A DNA stretch of 64,000 bases from Thamnocephalis sphaerospora (GCA_003614735.1 KZ992427.1:27982-91981); one strand, 5' to 3'. Positions 1-10,295 are shown, counted from the stretch's first letter. The notes: generated by a model from the sequence alone, not told the origin. Made by a program: numbers and translations.

Positions 1-50
1 AGCCTATGGCCGCCGCAGCCGCCGCAGCCTATGGCCGCCGCAGCCGCCGC
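1..50. repeat. 25-nt tandem duplication, GC-rich
   Basis: Bases 1-25 and 26-50 are identical; the unit is rich in GCCGCC. It sits at the window edge, so further copies may lie to the left. Confidence 0.9.
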
Positions 51-290
51 GAACATCATCCAGTGCGCAGGATGCGCCGACACTCGTCCGCCTGGCCGAA
101 TGAGATCATAAGCGCATGTGGCACACGTCTGCACTGCCGCGTCCACGGCGCTGTCGTGTGCCAGCAGCCTGCCGAGCGGGCGGCCGTAACGCGCGACCGT
201 ATCCCGCACGGCGCCCTTTGCCTTGTCGACTCTGCGGTTCCAGTTGATCTCGTCAGGCGTTTCGGCAACGTCTTTTCGCTTGCGTGACAT
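1..290 (-). CDS. Possible 5' end of an unidentified gene, cut by window edge
   Basis: On the minus strand an ATG at 290 opens a frame that stays free of stops to base 1. It begins MSRKRKDVAETPDEINWNRR, a basic and then charged start, and passes through an Ala-rich stretch. I do not recognise the family. The left 50 bases are two exact copies of a 25-nt GC-rich unit. A 25-nt repeat shifts the frame when it changes copy number, so the coding part may end or splice before about base 50. The gene would be transcribed away from the tail-anchored gene at 1073, which makes 291-1072 a shared upstream region. Start and coding status are inferred from the open frame only. Confidence 0.35.
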   Translation of the reverse strand, partial: MSRKRKDVAETPDEINWNRRVDKAKGAVRDTVARYGRPLGRLLAHDSAVDAAVQTCATCAYDLIRPGGRVSAHPAHWMMFAAAAAAIGCGGCGGHR

Positions 291-1072
291 GGCTATCTCG
301 TTTGTTGCCGTAGAGCATGTCTTGGGTCTGTTTTGTGCCTCCTTAAAAGGCAGCCAGCGACGCCTCTCTACACAAACACCCGACGTTGCCATTCCATTTC
401 CTCCAGCGCTCTTTACTCCGCTCCCCCTTACACCCACCCACTCGCCCCGTGTCGTCGTCGTCGTCGCTGTTGCCTTTTAACCAGCGTGGCTGAGTGCACC
501 CCTGCATCCCCACTTCACTCTGCCCTTTTTCTTGTCGTCGCTCGGCCGCTCGACGGTTGCCACGGTCGTTCATTCGTCTGCTTTGCTCGTGCCAGTCCTA
601 CTATTTGACTGCGATTGCCGAACGTTCAAGCGGCGCTTGACGGACGCTTCAACCTCACCTTCCTCGCTGCCTGCTGCGACGACCGCATACAGTCTGCCGT
701 TTGTCTGTTTTCCGTGCCTGCTACGCTCGCCTGGTTGCCAGTGCTTGGCTCATCTCTCGCCTCTACGTCTTTTGTCGCATTAGCTATCCACCGCACGGCA
801 CCGACTTTGTCAGCTGCTTCCAGCCTTTACTGATAGCATCGTCATGTAAGCATATCTTCCCTGTCGGGTGCACTCTACCGGCAGGACTCGGGTCCTACGC
901 CGCGCTGGGTTTGGACGGCCGATCCTGCATGCCTGACACGAGGATGCAGCGTTGGCAATCACTCGACGTTACTGCACATTGACGAATGAATGAATTGGCT
1001 CGATCAACCTGTCACCGCTGACCTTCTTTACTGGTGTCATCTAGGGAACATAACGCAACGCGTGACTCCCCC
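291..1072. other. Intergenic region, probably bidirectional promoter/5' UTR
   Basis: No convincing coding frame. The stretch from about 390 to 780 is strongly pyrimidine-rich on the plus strand, as in many fungal leaders. It separates the divergent starts at 290 (-) and 1073 (+). Confidence 0.5.
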
Positions 1073-1905
1073 ATGGTGGCATTGACCGCCAATCAAGACG
1101 CCAGCCAGCGCAGCGCTCAGGTCTGGCCGACGGCAAGTGCCGAGCAAATGGCCGCCATGGCCGCCGCGGTGGCCGCTGCCTCCAACGCTGGTGCGGCCAA
1201 GATGGGCCAAGCCTCGGTGGCGATCCACGATAGCGAATCCATGACGCTGCTGGAGCGCCGCAAGAGCAATCGTGCCAACGTTCCGGCGGTGACTTTTGCC
1301 CACAAGCGCATCGGTAGGCAGCGGAAAAGGAGCTTGGTCTGCATGGGAATAGGCCGCGCGCCGCGCCCATAGGCCGCAGTGCCCCAGCCGTGCACGGGAC
1401 ACGCTGGTGATCTTGCACACGATGCGTTCTTGGCGGCCTGCAGACCTGCAGACCAAATCAGCATGCGTCTACCTTGCTAACATTGTGGTACTACTTTCTC
1501 CGTGCATGACGTCGTTGTCTTGCCGCCCCAATGGTCTGTGCTGCTGCGAGCGTAGACATGGTGCGTGGCTTCACGCCGCCGAGCAGTCGTGCTCCCAAGA
1601 CGCCCTATCCATCGTCATCCCTTTCGATGCTTCCGCCGCTGACGCCCGATCCGGCCACGCACGACAGTGAGACACCCTTGGAGCTGAATGTCCCAGCGGC
1701 GGAACGGAACGGCACGGTGACGTCTGGGCCCGCAGCTCCACGTGAACACGACGCCAACACTGGTGCTCTGAACCAGTCAACGCGAGCCGGCACGCCGCAC
1801 CACTCGTCCTGGCTCGGATGGCGCTTTCTGCTTGGATCCGTTGGCGTGGCAGCCGTGATGCTGGCTGTGAGCGTCGCCCTTGCCACCAGCGCCACGCTGG
1901 CCTAG
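1073..1905 (+). CDS. Hypothetical protein with C-terminal membrane anchor
   Basis: Two-exon model: 1073-1313 and 1556-1905, joined G|AC, giving about 196 residues. The ATG at 1073 lies in CCCATGG. The N-terminus is Ala-rich (around residues 20-45). A charged patch, LLERRKSNRANVP, follows. The middle is a Pro/Ser/Thr-rich low-complexity region. The last 30 residues, from WLGWRFLLGSVGVAAVML on, form one hydrophobic segment ending at the stop, the layout of a tail-anchored protein. The 242-nt intron is longer than its neighbours and could hide a small extra exon. No family recognised. The next gene, COX17, is in the same orientation. Confidence 0.5.
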
Positions 1906-2560
1906 TCGCCAGGAAGAAGGAGTCACCAGGAGAGTGCAGACGACTGTCTGACCTGTCCATTTCCTTATGATGACGTCGCAACAAACAGCGCCAAATGCTG
2001 CTACTTGCTGTGTTGTGCTATAACAACAGCGATACCAACAACAGCGATACGCAACAGCAGCAGCCACCGCCACATCTTGTCTGGTTCTTGAGCAATGCCA
2101 TTACGACACTGTTTCTCTATAGGGTCTGGCGCGACCACGGCAGGTCATGCAGGCTATCGCGTGGTCGTCAGCCTTTGCCCATTTATTCGCGTACACGCTG
2201 TACTCGTCTCTGCTCTCATCCGTCGTTGTTCTTGCATTGCATCAGCGTTGCGGCTGCATCACGAGTCTTTTCGTTGTTAAAATTGGTTGTTTATATAGGT
2301 GTTTGCTGCGCCACCATAGAGTGTGACCTTGTCATCTCCTAGCCGGATGGATGACACTGAGGTGGCGGTGGCGTCATTGCGAAAGGGAGTGCGTGATTAA
2401 TCTGGACTTGTATGCCGCACAGTCCGATCGCACCCGAGGTGGCCGCAACGACTTTTCTTTCTCGCTACTGCTTCCCGGTTGAATCTGTTTTGACCGGTTT
2501 GCTCACTGTGGATTCGCGCCCAAAGCAACATTGCACCACCACCAACAGCACTTGTCCGTC
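1906..2560. other. Intergenic region with ACAGC-rich low complexity
   Basis: Contains a short AACAGCGATACC-like repeat near 2025-2065 and otherwise nothing I can call. It should hold the 3' end of the gene at 1073 and the promoter of COX17. Confidence 0.4.
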
Positions 2561-2819
2561 ATGGGCCAGCAGGAATCCAAGCCAGTGTTGACGCCACCCA
2601 CGCCAACCCCAGCGCAGGCCACGCCCGCTCCACCCAAGCTGGACCCGGAGACAGGGCGACCTCTGGGCCCAGACGGCAAGCCGCTCAAGCCGTGCTGCTC
2701 GTGTCCGGAGACAAAGCGTGCTCGAGACGAGTGTATGCTGCGTACGGGTGACGAGGAAGCATGCGCTACGTTGATCGAAGCACACAAGCAGTGTCTGCGC
2801 GATCTGGGCTTCAAAGTAT

Positions 2820-2821
<2 letters not shown>
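2561..2821 (+). CDS. COX17: COX17 copper chaperone for cytochrome c oxidase
   Basis: Single exon, 86 residues. Cox17 binds Cu(I) in the mitochondrial intermembrane space and passes it to Sco1 and Cox11 for complex IV assembly. The second half shows the family hallmark [16 protein letters not shown]...C: the metal-binding CC-C cluster embedded in a twin CX9C (CHCH) fold ([11 protein letters not shown] and [11 protein letters not shown]). It ends in the typical LRDLGFKV. The first 40 residues are a Pro/Thr-rich extension longer than in yeast. The ATG at 2561 was chosen over upstream in-frame non-ATG codons. The start reads MGQQES, which fits an N-myristoylation signal (Gly2, Ser6). The stop codon TAG runs straight into a GGCA microsatellite. 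Confidence in the family is very high. Confidence 0.96.

Positions 2822-2868
<47 letters not shown>
2821..2868. repeat. (GGCA)12 microsatellite
   Basis: Twelve perfect GGCA units. The first G is also the last base of the COX17 stop codon, so the tract forms the start of the COX17 3' UTR. Confidence 0.97.
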
Positions 2869-2869
<1 letters not shown>

Positions 2870-3164
2870 CTGAGTGGGATCCAGAAAGTAGCTGACCAAC
2901 GCTGCCGCTAGATGGTCAGCTAAAGACCGGGTTCTGCGCATTTGCTCATTGTGAGGTGGCACAATGCATTGGCGCAGCTGCCCTGTACGCAGGCATGCGT
3001 GCCACTGTGGATATCAACGCAATATAGAGAGCGTAATGTTTGCATATTGGTGATGGATCAGAACGTGTCGCTCTATTAGATACGCAGGCCCATGGGCGCG
3101 TTGTCGTAACATTCGTACGCAAACAAAGAGAAGAACGCAAACAAAAGACGGCCAAAGGAACGTG
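2869..3164. other. Convergent intergenic region COX17 / PRL phosphatase
   Basis: About 300 bp between convergent genes. No coding frame or RNA recognised. Confidence 0.4.
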
Positions 3165-4154
3165 CTAGCAGATAATGCACCCCTTACGTGTGTGACGTCG
3201 GTATCGCTCCACGTAGCGTAGCTGCCGGTTGTTAATGGCACCACGACGGCGCTCGCGCACGTACGCAACGCTATCCAGCGGAGACATGCCATACTCGATC
3301 AGCGCAATAGCCACCAGGAGAGGCGCGCGGCCCAGACCAGCTACACAGTGAATAGCCACGCACAGGTCAGTGTCATCGGTCAGCTGGTCCGGTGGCGGCC
3401 TTGTGCCAGAAACGCCGTTAGTGCTGCGCGCCAGCCGTGCCTCAGGGCCAAAGCGTGTTTCCAGCAAACCGAGCCAATGCTCGATGATGGTGTCGGGTGG
3501 CTCGCAGCCATCGTCAAAGGACCAGTCATGCACACGATAGCCAGCGCGCTCTAGCCGTGCGCGCTGATAGGTAGGCTCACAGACGCGCACCACATCGGTA
3601 ACGCCGTACTTTGCAAACTCCTTAATGTAAATCGGCAGCGTATGGTCTGAGGGTGCGTCCGCAATGAGAAGGCGCAATGGGCCATACTCTATCAGCGATG
3701 GCGGGTTAATCAAGCCAGCCATGCTGGTGCCGGCAGACATGGACGATAGACCGGCCGCACCACTCGCGTTCAACGGGTTGCGAGCGGCAAGCGTGCTATT
3801 CATGGTGCGCGACGGTGTACTAGGCCGCGAACCCATTAGCTGCTGGTGCTGCAACTGCAACTGCTGATGCGCCGCGGGCGCTGCGTGCGATCCGCGTCCG
3901 TAGCCGTTGACCGGCGTACTCACAGCAGCAATATTCGGCGTGGCCGGTGTCATATCGACGGCTGTTGCGGCGGGTCGCGTGCGCGGCAGCGTCGGTGTAC
4001 CCCAGTTGGCTGGCAGCGATGTCTTGGCACCCACACGCGGGGACGACGGGCAGCTGATCACGGCAGAGGTCGGCGGCGTTTCCGAATCAGAGGTTAGATG
4101 GTCGGCCGCGGGAGTTGGCGGCGCGGTGGCGCTCGGCTGCGCAACCTGAGGCAT
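3165..4154 (-). CDS. PRL-type (PTP4A) protein tyrosine phosphatase, prenylated
   Basis: Single exon, 329 residues. The C-terminal 170 residues form a PRL phosphatase: a WPD-like loop in VHDWSFDDG, then the active-site P-loop HCVAGLGRAP. That loop has the catalytic Cys and Arg, and the Ala after Arg that marks PRLs instead of Ser/Thr. A basic tail RYRRHTRKG leads to a C-terminal CIIC, a CaaX box for prenylation, so membrane attachment at plasma membrane or endosomes is likely. Human PRLs are about 170 residues. Here the first 160 residues are an extra Ser/Thr/Pro/Gln-rich, probably disordered, extension. Start at the only in-frame upstream ATG. The stop codon of the gene before it on the same strand is only 19 bp upstream. 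Confidence 0.93.
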   Translation of the reverse strand: MPQVAQPSATAPPTPAADHLTSDSETPPTSAVISCPSSPRVGAKTSLPANWGTPTLPRTRPAATAVDMTPATPNIAAVSTPVNGYGRGSHAAPAAHQQLQLQHQQLMGSRPSTPSRTMNSTLAARNPLNASGAAGLSSMSAGTSMAGLINPPSLIEYGPLRLLIADAPSDHTLPIYIKEFAKYGVTDVVRVCEPTYQRARLERAGYRVHDWSFDDGCEPPDTIIEHWLGLLETRFGPEARLARSTNGVSGTRPPPDQLTDDTDLCVAIHCVAGLGRAPLLVAIALIEYGMSPLDSVAYVRERRRGAINNRQLRYVERYRRHTRKGCIIC

Positions 4155-4173
4155 GGCGCGTCCAAGTCTGGTT

Positions 4174-4672
4174 TTAATCGGCGCTAGCTGGCGGCAGGTG
4201 TACCACGTCCACGCGGTGGCCGTTCCGGGCGACCGTCACTCCAAATGCAAGGTAGGCTAGCTGCCCTCCGTCAATATAGGCAACCACCGGCACCTTAGCC
4301 AGGATCAAACATAGGACTGGGGAGGCAGGCGGACTGAGAGCAGGCAGGTCGTCGACGACGCCCAATATGTTAGCGCATGCATCAAAGGCCCGGGCACGCG
4401 GCTTGCATGGCTGCCGCGGAGGCGGTGGTGCGCCTTGCCGAACCGCTCGTCTGTGCTCGGCGCTTGGCCAGTCGTCATGCTTACCTGAATCGACCGCGTG
4501 CGTCCTCCTCGCACGTAGACCAGCGTGGCAAACACGTTGGAAATGGAGCCTCGTACACTTGAAAGCGTAGTAGCGCTGGTGCGTGATGCAGAGCGTCGGC
4601 CAACAGGAGCGGCCAAATGCACACGTCAAAGTCTAGCCTAGTCCAGGTTCTTATCGGCAGCGCCCAGACGTG
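4174..4672 (-). CDS. Unrecognised gene, 3' exons (5' end unresolved)
   Basis: Two exons are supported on the minus strand. One ends at 4485 (donor GTAAGC). The other runs 4333-4174 (acceptor CTCTCAG), joined AG|T in frame. The joined product contains VCIWPLLLADALHHAPALLR, then EAPFPTCLPRWSTCEED, SPVLCLILAKVPVVAYIDGG and ends in VVHLPPASAD. The intron carries a GCTAAC branch-like site. The upstream acceptor is probably the TAG ending at 4673 or a later one near 4640. Exons further 5' (4690-5040) could not be fixed. I do not recognise the family. The stop lies 19 bp before the PRL start codon on the same strand, so PRL's promoter must sit inside this gene or the two share a transcript. Confidence 0.5.
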
Positions 4673-5220
4673 CTAGCGACAGACAAAACGTAGATCAGAG
4701 TAAGATAGGCAGGCAAAGGCTGGGCCGTGTTGGTCGGTAACGGAGCAAGATGGTGCAGGCACTTGTATGCTTTATAGGCGCACACGTGTCGGCTGCAGCA
4801 GATGCGCTGGAAAAAACGAGGCGTGCCGAGCAGAACGTGTTTGGCCTCTGTAGACAACAAACAGTTCGATGCAGGTAGAGAGGGGAAAAGAGAGAGAGAG
4901 ACAAGTGTACAAGCGTGTACAAGCTGGCGGGCGACACAGGCAGATGGCATGCTAAAGCGGACTCGGTCAATCTGATTCACCCACCCACGTGACGGTGGCT
5001 CATAGCGACGAAGCATACAGGCAGCACACCCACCCACCACACACTACACACCTCATCTCACTGCGACTGCCGCCCATCGCTCTGCTTCCGTCTCCTACGC
5101 CGTCTACTGACTCACATTGCATAGTCTCTGACGGAAAGTGATACGTGACTTGCGCTGCACGCCGCCGGCTTCCGGTTGAGCCTGGCCCGTGCGTCCGTGC
5201 TGCGGCAAATAGGGTCCGCC
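4673..5220. other. Upstream region shared by the minus-strand gene and LMBD2
   Basis: Probably contains one or more 5' exons of the minus-strand gene ending at 4174 and the promoter of LMBD2 on the plus strand. Several candidate splice sites exist but none is decisive. Confidence 0.35.
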
Positions 5221-8200
5221 ATGCAGTCGTCTCCACTGGCACCGGTCCTGGCCGGCCTGTCTGGACTGCGATTTACCGACTATATTCTGCCGGTGCTACT
5301 GGTGGCTACGCCTTGCGTGGCCGTGGCATATGCGCTGCGCCGTTACACACGCGACGTGCGTCTGCCCTACTGGGCCCTGACGGTGGCCGCGATCAGCTGG
5401 CTGGTAGCGTTTGCCGTTGTCGCACTGCTACCGCTGGATCTAAGCTCGGTGGGTGTAGTGTATGCTGTGCAGGAGGGTGTATGCAAGACGCTTACAGGGA
5501 TGCATTGAATGCGTACTAGACCATCTACCGGCGTTGCCAGCAACAAGAGCCCCCCGAGCTGCACCATGGTACTGGTAATGCCACGGAGGATCAGCTAGGC
5601 GACGATGGCCATGCTGGCATAGACAGTGGGCTGGCGACATGTCGAAAGCCGGCCGTCTATCTGCCCGAGAGCACGCTCTGGGGCTTGTGGCGTGGCATGT
5701 ACTGGACCACGTTCTTTCTCAACTGGTATGGCCTGTTGGAGCTGGCTAGAGGGGTGTCGCTGTCGCTGACGATGGTGCTCAACAGGATGATCATCCCCGT
5801 GCTCCAGGGGTTTCTGCAGTCGGGCCAGTTTCTGTTTCGGCGTCGGCTACGCAATGCGTTCAAGGGGCATGCGATCTACTTTGGTGCCTATGCGCTTATT
5901 GGCCTCATTGCCATCATCTACGTGCTCTCGGTGCGCCGTTTTGCTGACTGGCACTCGTTTGTTGCCTTTGTAATGGGCGCCGCCAACAGCTGGGGCCTTC
6001 TGCTTGTGCTGCTATTTATGGGGCATGGCTTGGTGGCGGTACCGCGCACATTATGGCGCGCTGCCAATGCAAATCGTCGCTGGCGCCAGGTGACAAAACG
6101 TGCTGTCGGCTTACACGATGCGTACGAAGAGGCAGAGGCGGAACTGGTCGACACACTTGCGGTGCGTGCTAGTATAGCGCGATGCACCAGCGCGCCTGTC
6201 GCACATGGTTTATGCTGACACGCCATTCCATGTAGACGGTGGCGGCCACGGCCGATGCGATACCGACGCAACATCGATATCGCTGGATGGTGGATGAGCT
6301 GCTGGACAAGGTGGGTGTGGTGGCGTTGACGGGCACGATAAGCCGACACTAATGCCAGCGGTCCAATCGGCCGGTGCCAGTGTCCCATGTACATGATTGG
6401 TGAACACCAGCGGTCCAGCGTGCCGCGCAGCATAACAGAAAAGCATATCACGCTCCTTCATCGCCGCTACAAGCGCGCTCAGCGTATCTACGATCGACAA
6501 GCTTGGTAAGCGAGCGCTTCATATGTCTTGCGCGCCATGACGGCAGCTGACCCACGACCGACTGACCCCTATCAGCAAGTGGGACCGGCTGCTGAAGGAG
6601 GCCTTTGAGCTGCAGGACGAGCTGGAGAATCGAGGCAACACGGACCGGTGGGTGAACGGTCTGCGCCGGTGCATGCATGATGGGTCGGGTCCGCTAAAGC
6701 ATTCGTGGCGCACAGCGAATACCACACCACACTGCAGCCGCTATCAGCAAGCCGCTTTGCCGCACTCCGCAGATCTATCAGTGCGTATGTCAAGGGCTGC
6801 ATGACGATTCACGCTGCCTAACCATACCAACCCTGCACTGCGGTACAGAATGGTGGTGGCGGATCAAGTTTCGTCCGATTCTGCTGCGTCTCCTGTCGAT
6901 TGTCTGTGCCGTGCTGAGCATCACGCTGCTGTGGTCTGAGCTGACACTCCAATGGAGCCAGCCGATGCTGTCCATCTATGGTCTGGCGCTTCGCTGGGCT
7001 AACCGGTCTTACGGCTTGACCGAGGTATGTCGGGTGCTGCGCGCGGTGCAGCAATGGTCTGGCCTGTGTGCTGACCAAGCATATTTGCCTGCAGCTGGTC
7101 TCAATTCTTTCGCTGGCCTACATGTGCCTCTGTGCATATACAAGTCTGCTGCGCATCCGCATATTCAACCTGTACGCGCTGGTGCCCCATCGCTCCGACG
7201 CTGGTAGCCTGCTGTTTATGGGTAGCTACCTGTGCAAACTGACGTACGTTGCCATGGTCGCGATGATGCGCAAACGAATGCTCATGTCGTTTTTGGCTAC
7301 CACCGTCAGCGTGCCGCTTTGCTACAACTACCTCAATTTAGTGGTTGCGCAGGATGACGCCATATTTTCGCAGGTGAGCAGCAGTCTGCCTCTAATGTGC
7401 TGCAGCAGACACCGCTGACCAGGCGTATGTATGTGTGCGTGCGCGCGCGTGTGTGTGTGTGTGCGTTTAGTTTATGGGCTTGATGGATCTGGTGCCGTTC
7501 CTTGGCGATCAGTTCAACCGCTGGACACCGCTGCTTATCCTTATACCATTTTTGATGACATTCTTCCGTGTGTCCGATCGATTTATGCGCACACTGGGAC
7601 TAGGGGATTACGCGTCTGCAGACGACGACAGCGACAATGGCCAAAGCATTGAGATAGAGACGGGTGGCGAAACCGAGACTGGAGGCGTTCATGCCTCCTG
7701 GTTGCATGGCGATTCTGAAGAAGGCCGGCGGCTGATTTTGGAAGGTATGTATGCAAGCGGCGCAGCTTGTGCGTTCCTGTTGCTGGCGCTAATCCGCTTT
7801 GCCTGTCTAGCACGTCGTGAAGCGGTACGTGCCATCGGCTTGGATCCACGTGGACGGCGTGGTGGCCGCGATAGCCGATCTACGGAGCGCGGCATGGATC
7901 ATCGCGGCTATCATAGCGTAGATACAGACGACGGAGCATCACCTCCTGGCGCCAGTGACCGATATCGCACCGATCTAGGTCTTGGCCTTGGTCTGGGCGT
8001 TTGGCTGCCGGAAGATCAGGCGAGCAACCACTCCGCGCCAGCGGGTTCACCTGGCCGCCTCGATTCGCCATCGCCGCAGGGTGCACCGTGGACTAACGCT
8101 ATCAGCTCTGCTATGGGCGCAGCTTGGCAGCGCGTTCGATCGGGTAGCGCTGCGCAGCAGGTGCCGACCAGGGGCCGTCGACACCAGTTGCTCCCCGTTT

Positions 8201-8508
8201 TCACTACCGACCGACACGGAGCAGCCTCACTACAGCCTGAATATGTGGGGTCGGCCTCCAGCGTGCACACGACCGAGGATGACGCCGACTACCCGCAATC
8301 ATCCTCGTCCCTGGGCCCGGACGAGGAGCGCATTCGTCTGCAGCGGACGCAACGCCCCTGGCGCTTTCGGCGTCAACCCGACGACGCGGCAAGGAAAAAG
8401 GGCAGGAGCAGCGATGCGGTGACTGGGCGTTCGTCCAGCTCGGGTTTCCCGCCCAGCAGTAGTCTTGGCCGGTCTGCTGCCGCGGGTCGTGGCTCCTTCA
8501 TGGCCTAG
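5221..8508 (+). CDS. LMBR1-family multi-pass membrane protein (LMBD2-like)
   Basis: Ten exons: 5221-5448, 5520-6161, 6236-6310, 6411-6505, 6576-6647, 6716-6780, 6849-7024, 7095-7373, 7471-7744, 7811-8508. They sum to 867 codons with no internal stop. Family marks in order: two N-terminal TM segments, LPLDLSSTIYRRC (the conserved LP-D-S-T--C block), the ...YWTTFFLNWYGLL helix, CKWDRLLKEAFELQDE, WWWRIKFRPILLR followed by further TM helices, and EARREAVRAIG after the last. LMBR1-domain proteins are about nine-TM proteins; LMBD2 has been linked to receptor signalling. The last 220 residues are a Ser/Gly/Arg-rich, presumably cytosolic tail. The 66-nt intron at 7745-7810 is a multiple of three and free of stops, so retention would keep the frame. 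Confidence 0.9.
7434..7470. repeat. Alternating GC/GT purine-pyrimidine tract in an LMBD2 intron
   Basis: A GCGCGCGC run passes into GTGTGTGTGTG and ends at the acceptor TTTAG of intron 8. It replaces the usual polypyrimidine tract. Confidence 0.8.
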
Positions 8509-8911
8509 TGCCACTGCTGTCCGTCGCCGTTGTGCAGGACTGCGATCGCAAATGTGACCCGTGTGACTACCGTAGACTATTGTGGACCGTCCCGTTTGCT
8601 ATGGGTAGGTGTTTTATTTCCTGCTTTCCAAGGCGATTGCTTATGCCGGCCATGCAGCCGGCTGCTTTAACTACGATGCACTTGAATAAACGCTTTGTTA
8701 TACGTACAGGCATACGCCAAGCGGTTAAGTGGCCACTGCTGGCACATGTGACGGCCACGTTACCCCAACACACGCTCTTTCTTTCTCCATTGCCTCTCCA
8801 CATAGACTACCTGCGCCGGGTTACAGGCCTCTGCTGCGCCGGTTCTACCCTTTTGCGCATACCTTCTTCTGCCAGCTTTGTGCTGATTTGCATTTATCGT
8901 CATTGGCTGCC
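8509..8911. other. LMBD2 3' UTR and next promoter
   Basis: No coding frame. An AATAAA at 8685-8690 lies 177 nt after the LMBD2 stop and is a plausible polyadenylation signal. Confidence 0.5.
8685..8690 (+). promoter_or_regulatory. Candidate polyadenylation signal AATAAA for LMBD2
   Basis: Exact AATAAA 177 nt downstream of the LMBD2 stop codon, on the coding strand. Confidence 0.45.
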
Positions 8912-10225
8912 ATGTCTGTGCGCCCATCATCAGGCTATGGTAGGCCTGCTGGTTTTCTGCACTGCGCCAGTCTACTAACGGCGTGATTGTATGCGTCAGG
9001 CCGCTATGGCAGCGAATGGAGTGCCGGTGTGCCTACAGAGTCGGCTGTGCACAGCATGAAGGGCAGCGACCGCGATGGCAGCCACTACGGGCTGAGCACA
9101 GAACATGCGAGCGCATGGGAGGCGGGCCAGCAGTCAGGCGAACCTACTGCTAGCCGCATGTACGACGGTATTTCTGGTTCAGTGTCGCTGAGTGGGTCTG
9201 CCACCGTCACAAGTGCAGCTGCAGCAGCAATCGCCAGGGCCGAGACGCAGTAGGTTGCTGGGGGAAGGTGTGCGCCACGCCGCGCCTCACGCAGCATGTG
9301 CTGACGCCTAACATGGCGACCATGCTAGACGACTGGGCGCTTTTGCTCAAGGTCTACGTATGCGTTGCACCGAGCACGAAAAGCGTGCTGCACAGCTACG
9401 GGCCGAGATCCAGAGAAAGATCAGCAAGCTGGAGGAGCGCCAGCGGCGCCTGGCCGATCTGAATCAGCAGGAACAGGTACGCGCATATAATCTTGGTGAC
9501 GCTGCATGCATCTCGCTTATCGTTGGTATGCAGGAGCTACGCAGCGCGCTGCTTTTTGCGGTTCAGCGCGGCGTAGCGGATCAGCAGGATCGACTGCGCA
9601 GCGTGCAGTTTACCACTGCCACAACACGCGAACAAGTGGCCGTGGCATGTGCACGTGTCAAAGAGCATGAGGATTTGGTGTCGCGTGGGCAGGGAACTGT
9701 AGGTAGCGCAATGGTGACTTGTGTGTATGTGAAAGGACACTCACACGCAGCGTCTATGCATGTAGATTGATCGCTTGCGCGCACGGTTAGACGCTTTGCG
9801 GCAAAGCCGAAAATACCGCAGTGCAGTCATGCGCCGGAGCTTTATCGGTGGTAGGCGATACTGATGCCGCGATCTAATGGTGATGAGCTGGCTGATAACA
9901 CTTTGGTCTTTTAGTTGCGCTGGTCATCCTGCTAGTGGCCATTTTGTTGGTGGTGGGACACACCTACATGGAACACACGCTGTCCTTTTCAGGGGTCACG
10001 ACCAGTTCCATGCCTGTGACGGCGACGCCGCCGACCGTCGATGTAGCGGCGATGCCCACAACGTTGCTGGCCTATCGCCACACTACCAAAGCAAGAGAGG
10101 GAGGAAAGCGTAGCAGCGCTACGGTCATGACTGCGCGTGCTGTGGGCGACTCCGCATGTGCTCCTTACCCGGTTACACAGAAGCCAAATATTTGTCTGAC
10201 ACAGCGCTGGAGCGCCTTTTCATGA
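8912..10225 (+). CDS. Coiled-coil protein with C-terminal TM segment, family unknown
   Basis: Six exons: 8912-8939, 9000-9249, 9329-9476, 9534-9698, 9766-9850, 9915-10225, about 328 residues, frame intact throughout. The first 90 residues are Ser/Gly-rich. Residues about 100-225 are charged and helical (EHEKRAAQLRAEIQRKISK, then RVKEHEDLV, then IDRLRARLDALRQSRKYR), a coiled coil. One TM helix follows, LALVILLVAILLVVGHTY. The remaining 90 residues are Thr/Ala-rich. The layout recalls SNARE-like or Golgi tethering proteins but no SNARE heptad could be confirmed. Exon 5 ends in phase 1, which also fits the hydrophobic exon at 10296, so the 3' end may be spliced differently. Confidence 0.6.
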
Positions 10226-10295
10226 CTAAACACACCTGTACTCGATTTCAACTACACGTCTCTTTTCTTTCTATATCATGTTTGCTTCAATTTAG

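Noticed and set aside
1037-1464. Three overlapping minus-strand open frames opposite the tail-anchored gene
   Set aside because: GC-rich shadow frames with no splice or family support; the plus strand has a coherent two-exon model.
2465-2962. 165-codon minus-strand frame containing repeated CLPA units
   Set aside because: It is the antisense of COX17 and of the (GGCA)12 microsatellite; the repeat keeps all frames open. No family signal.
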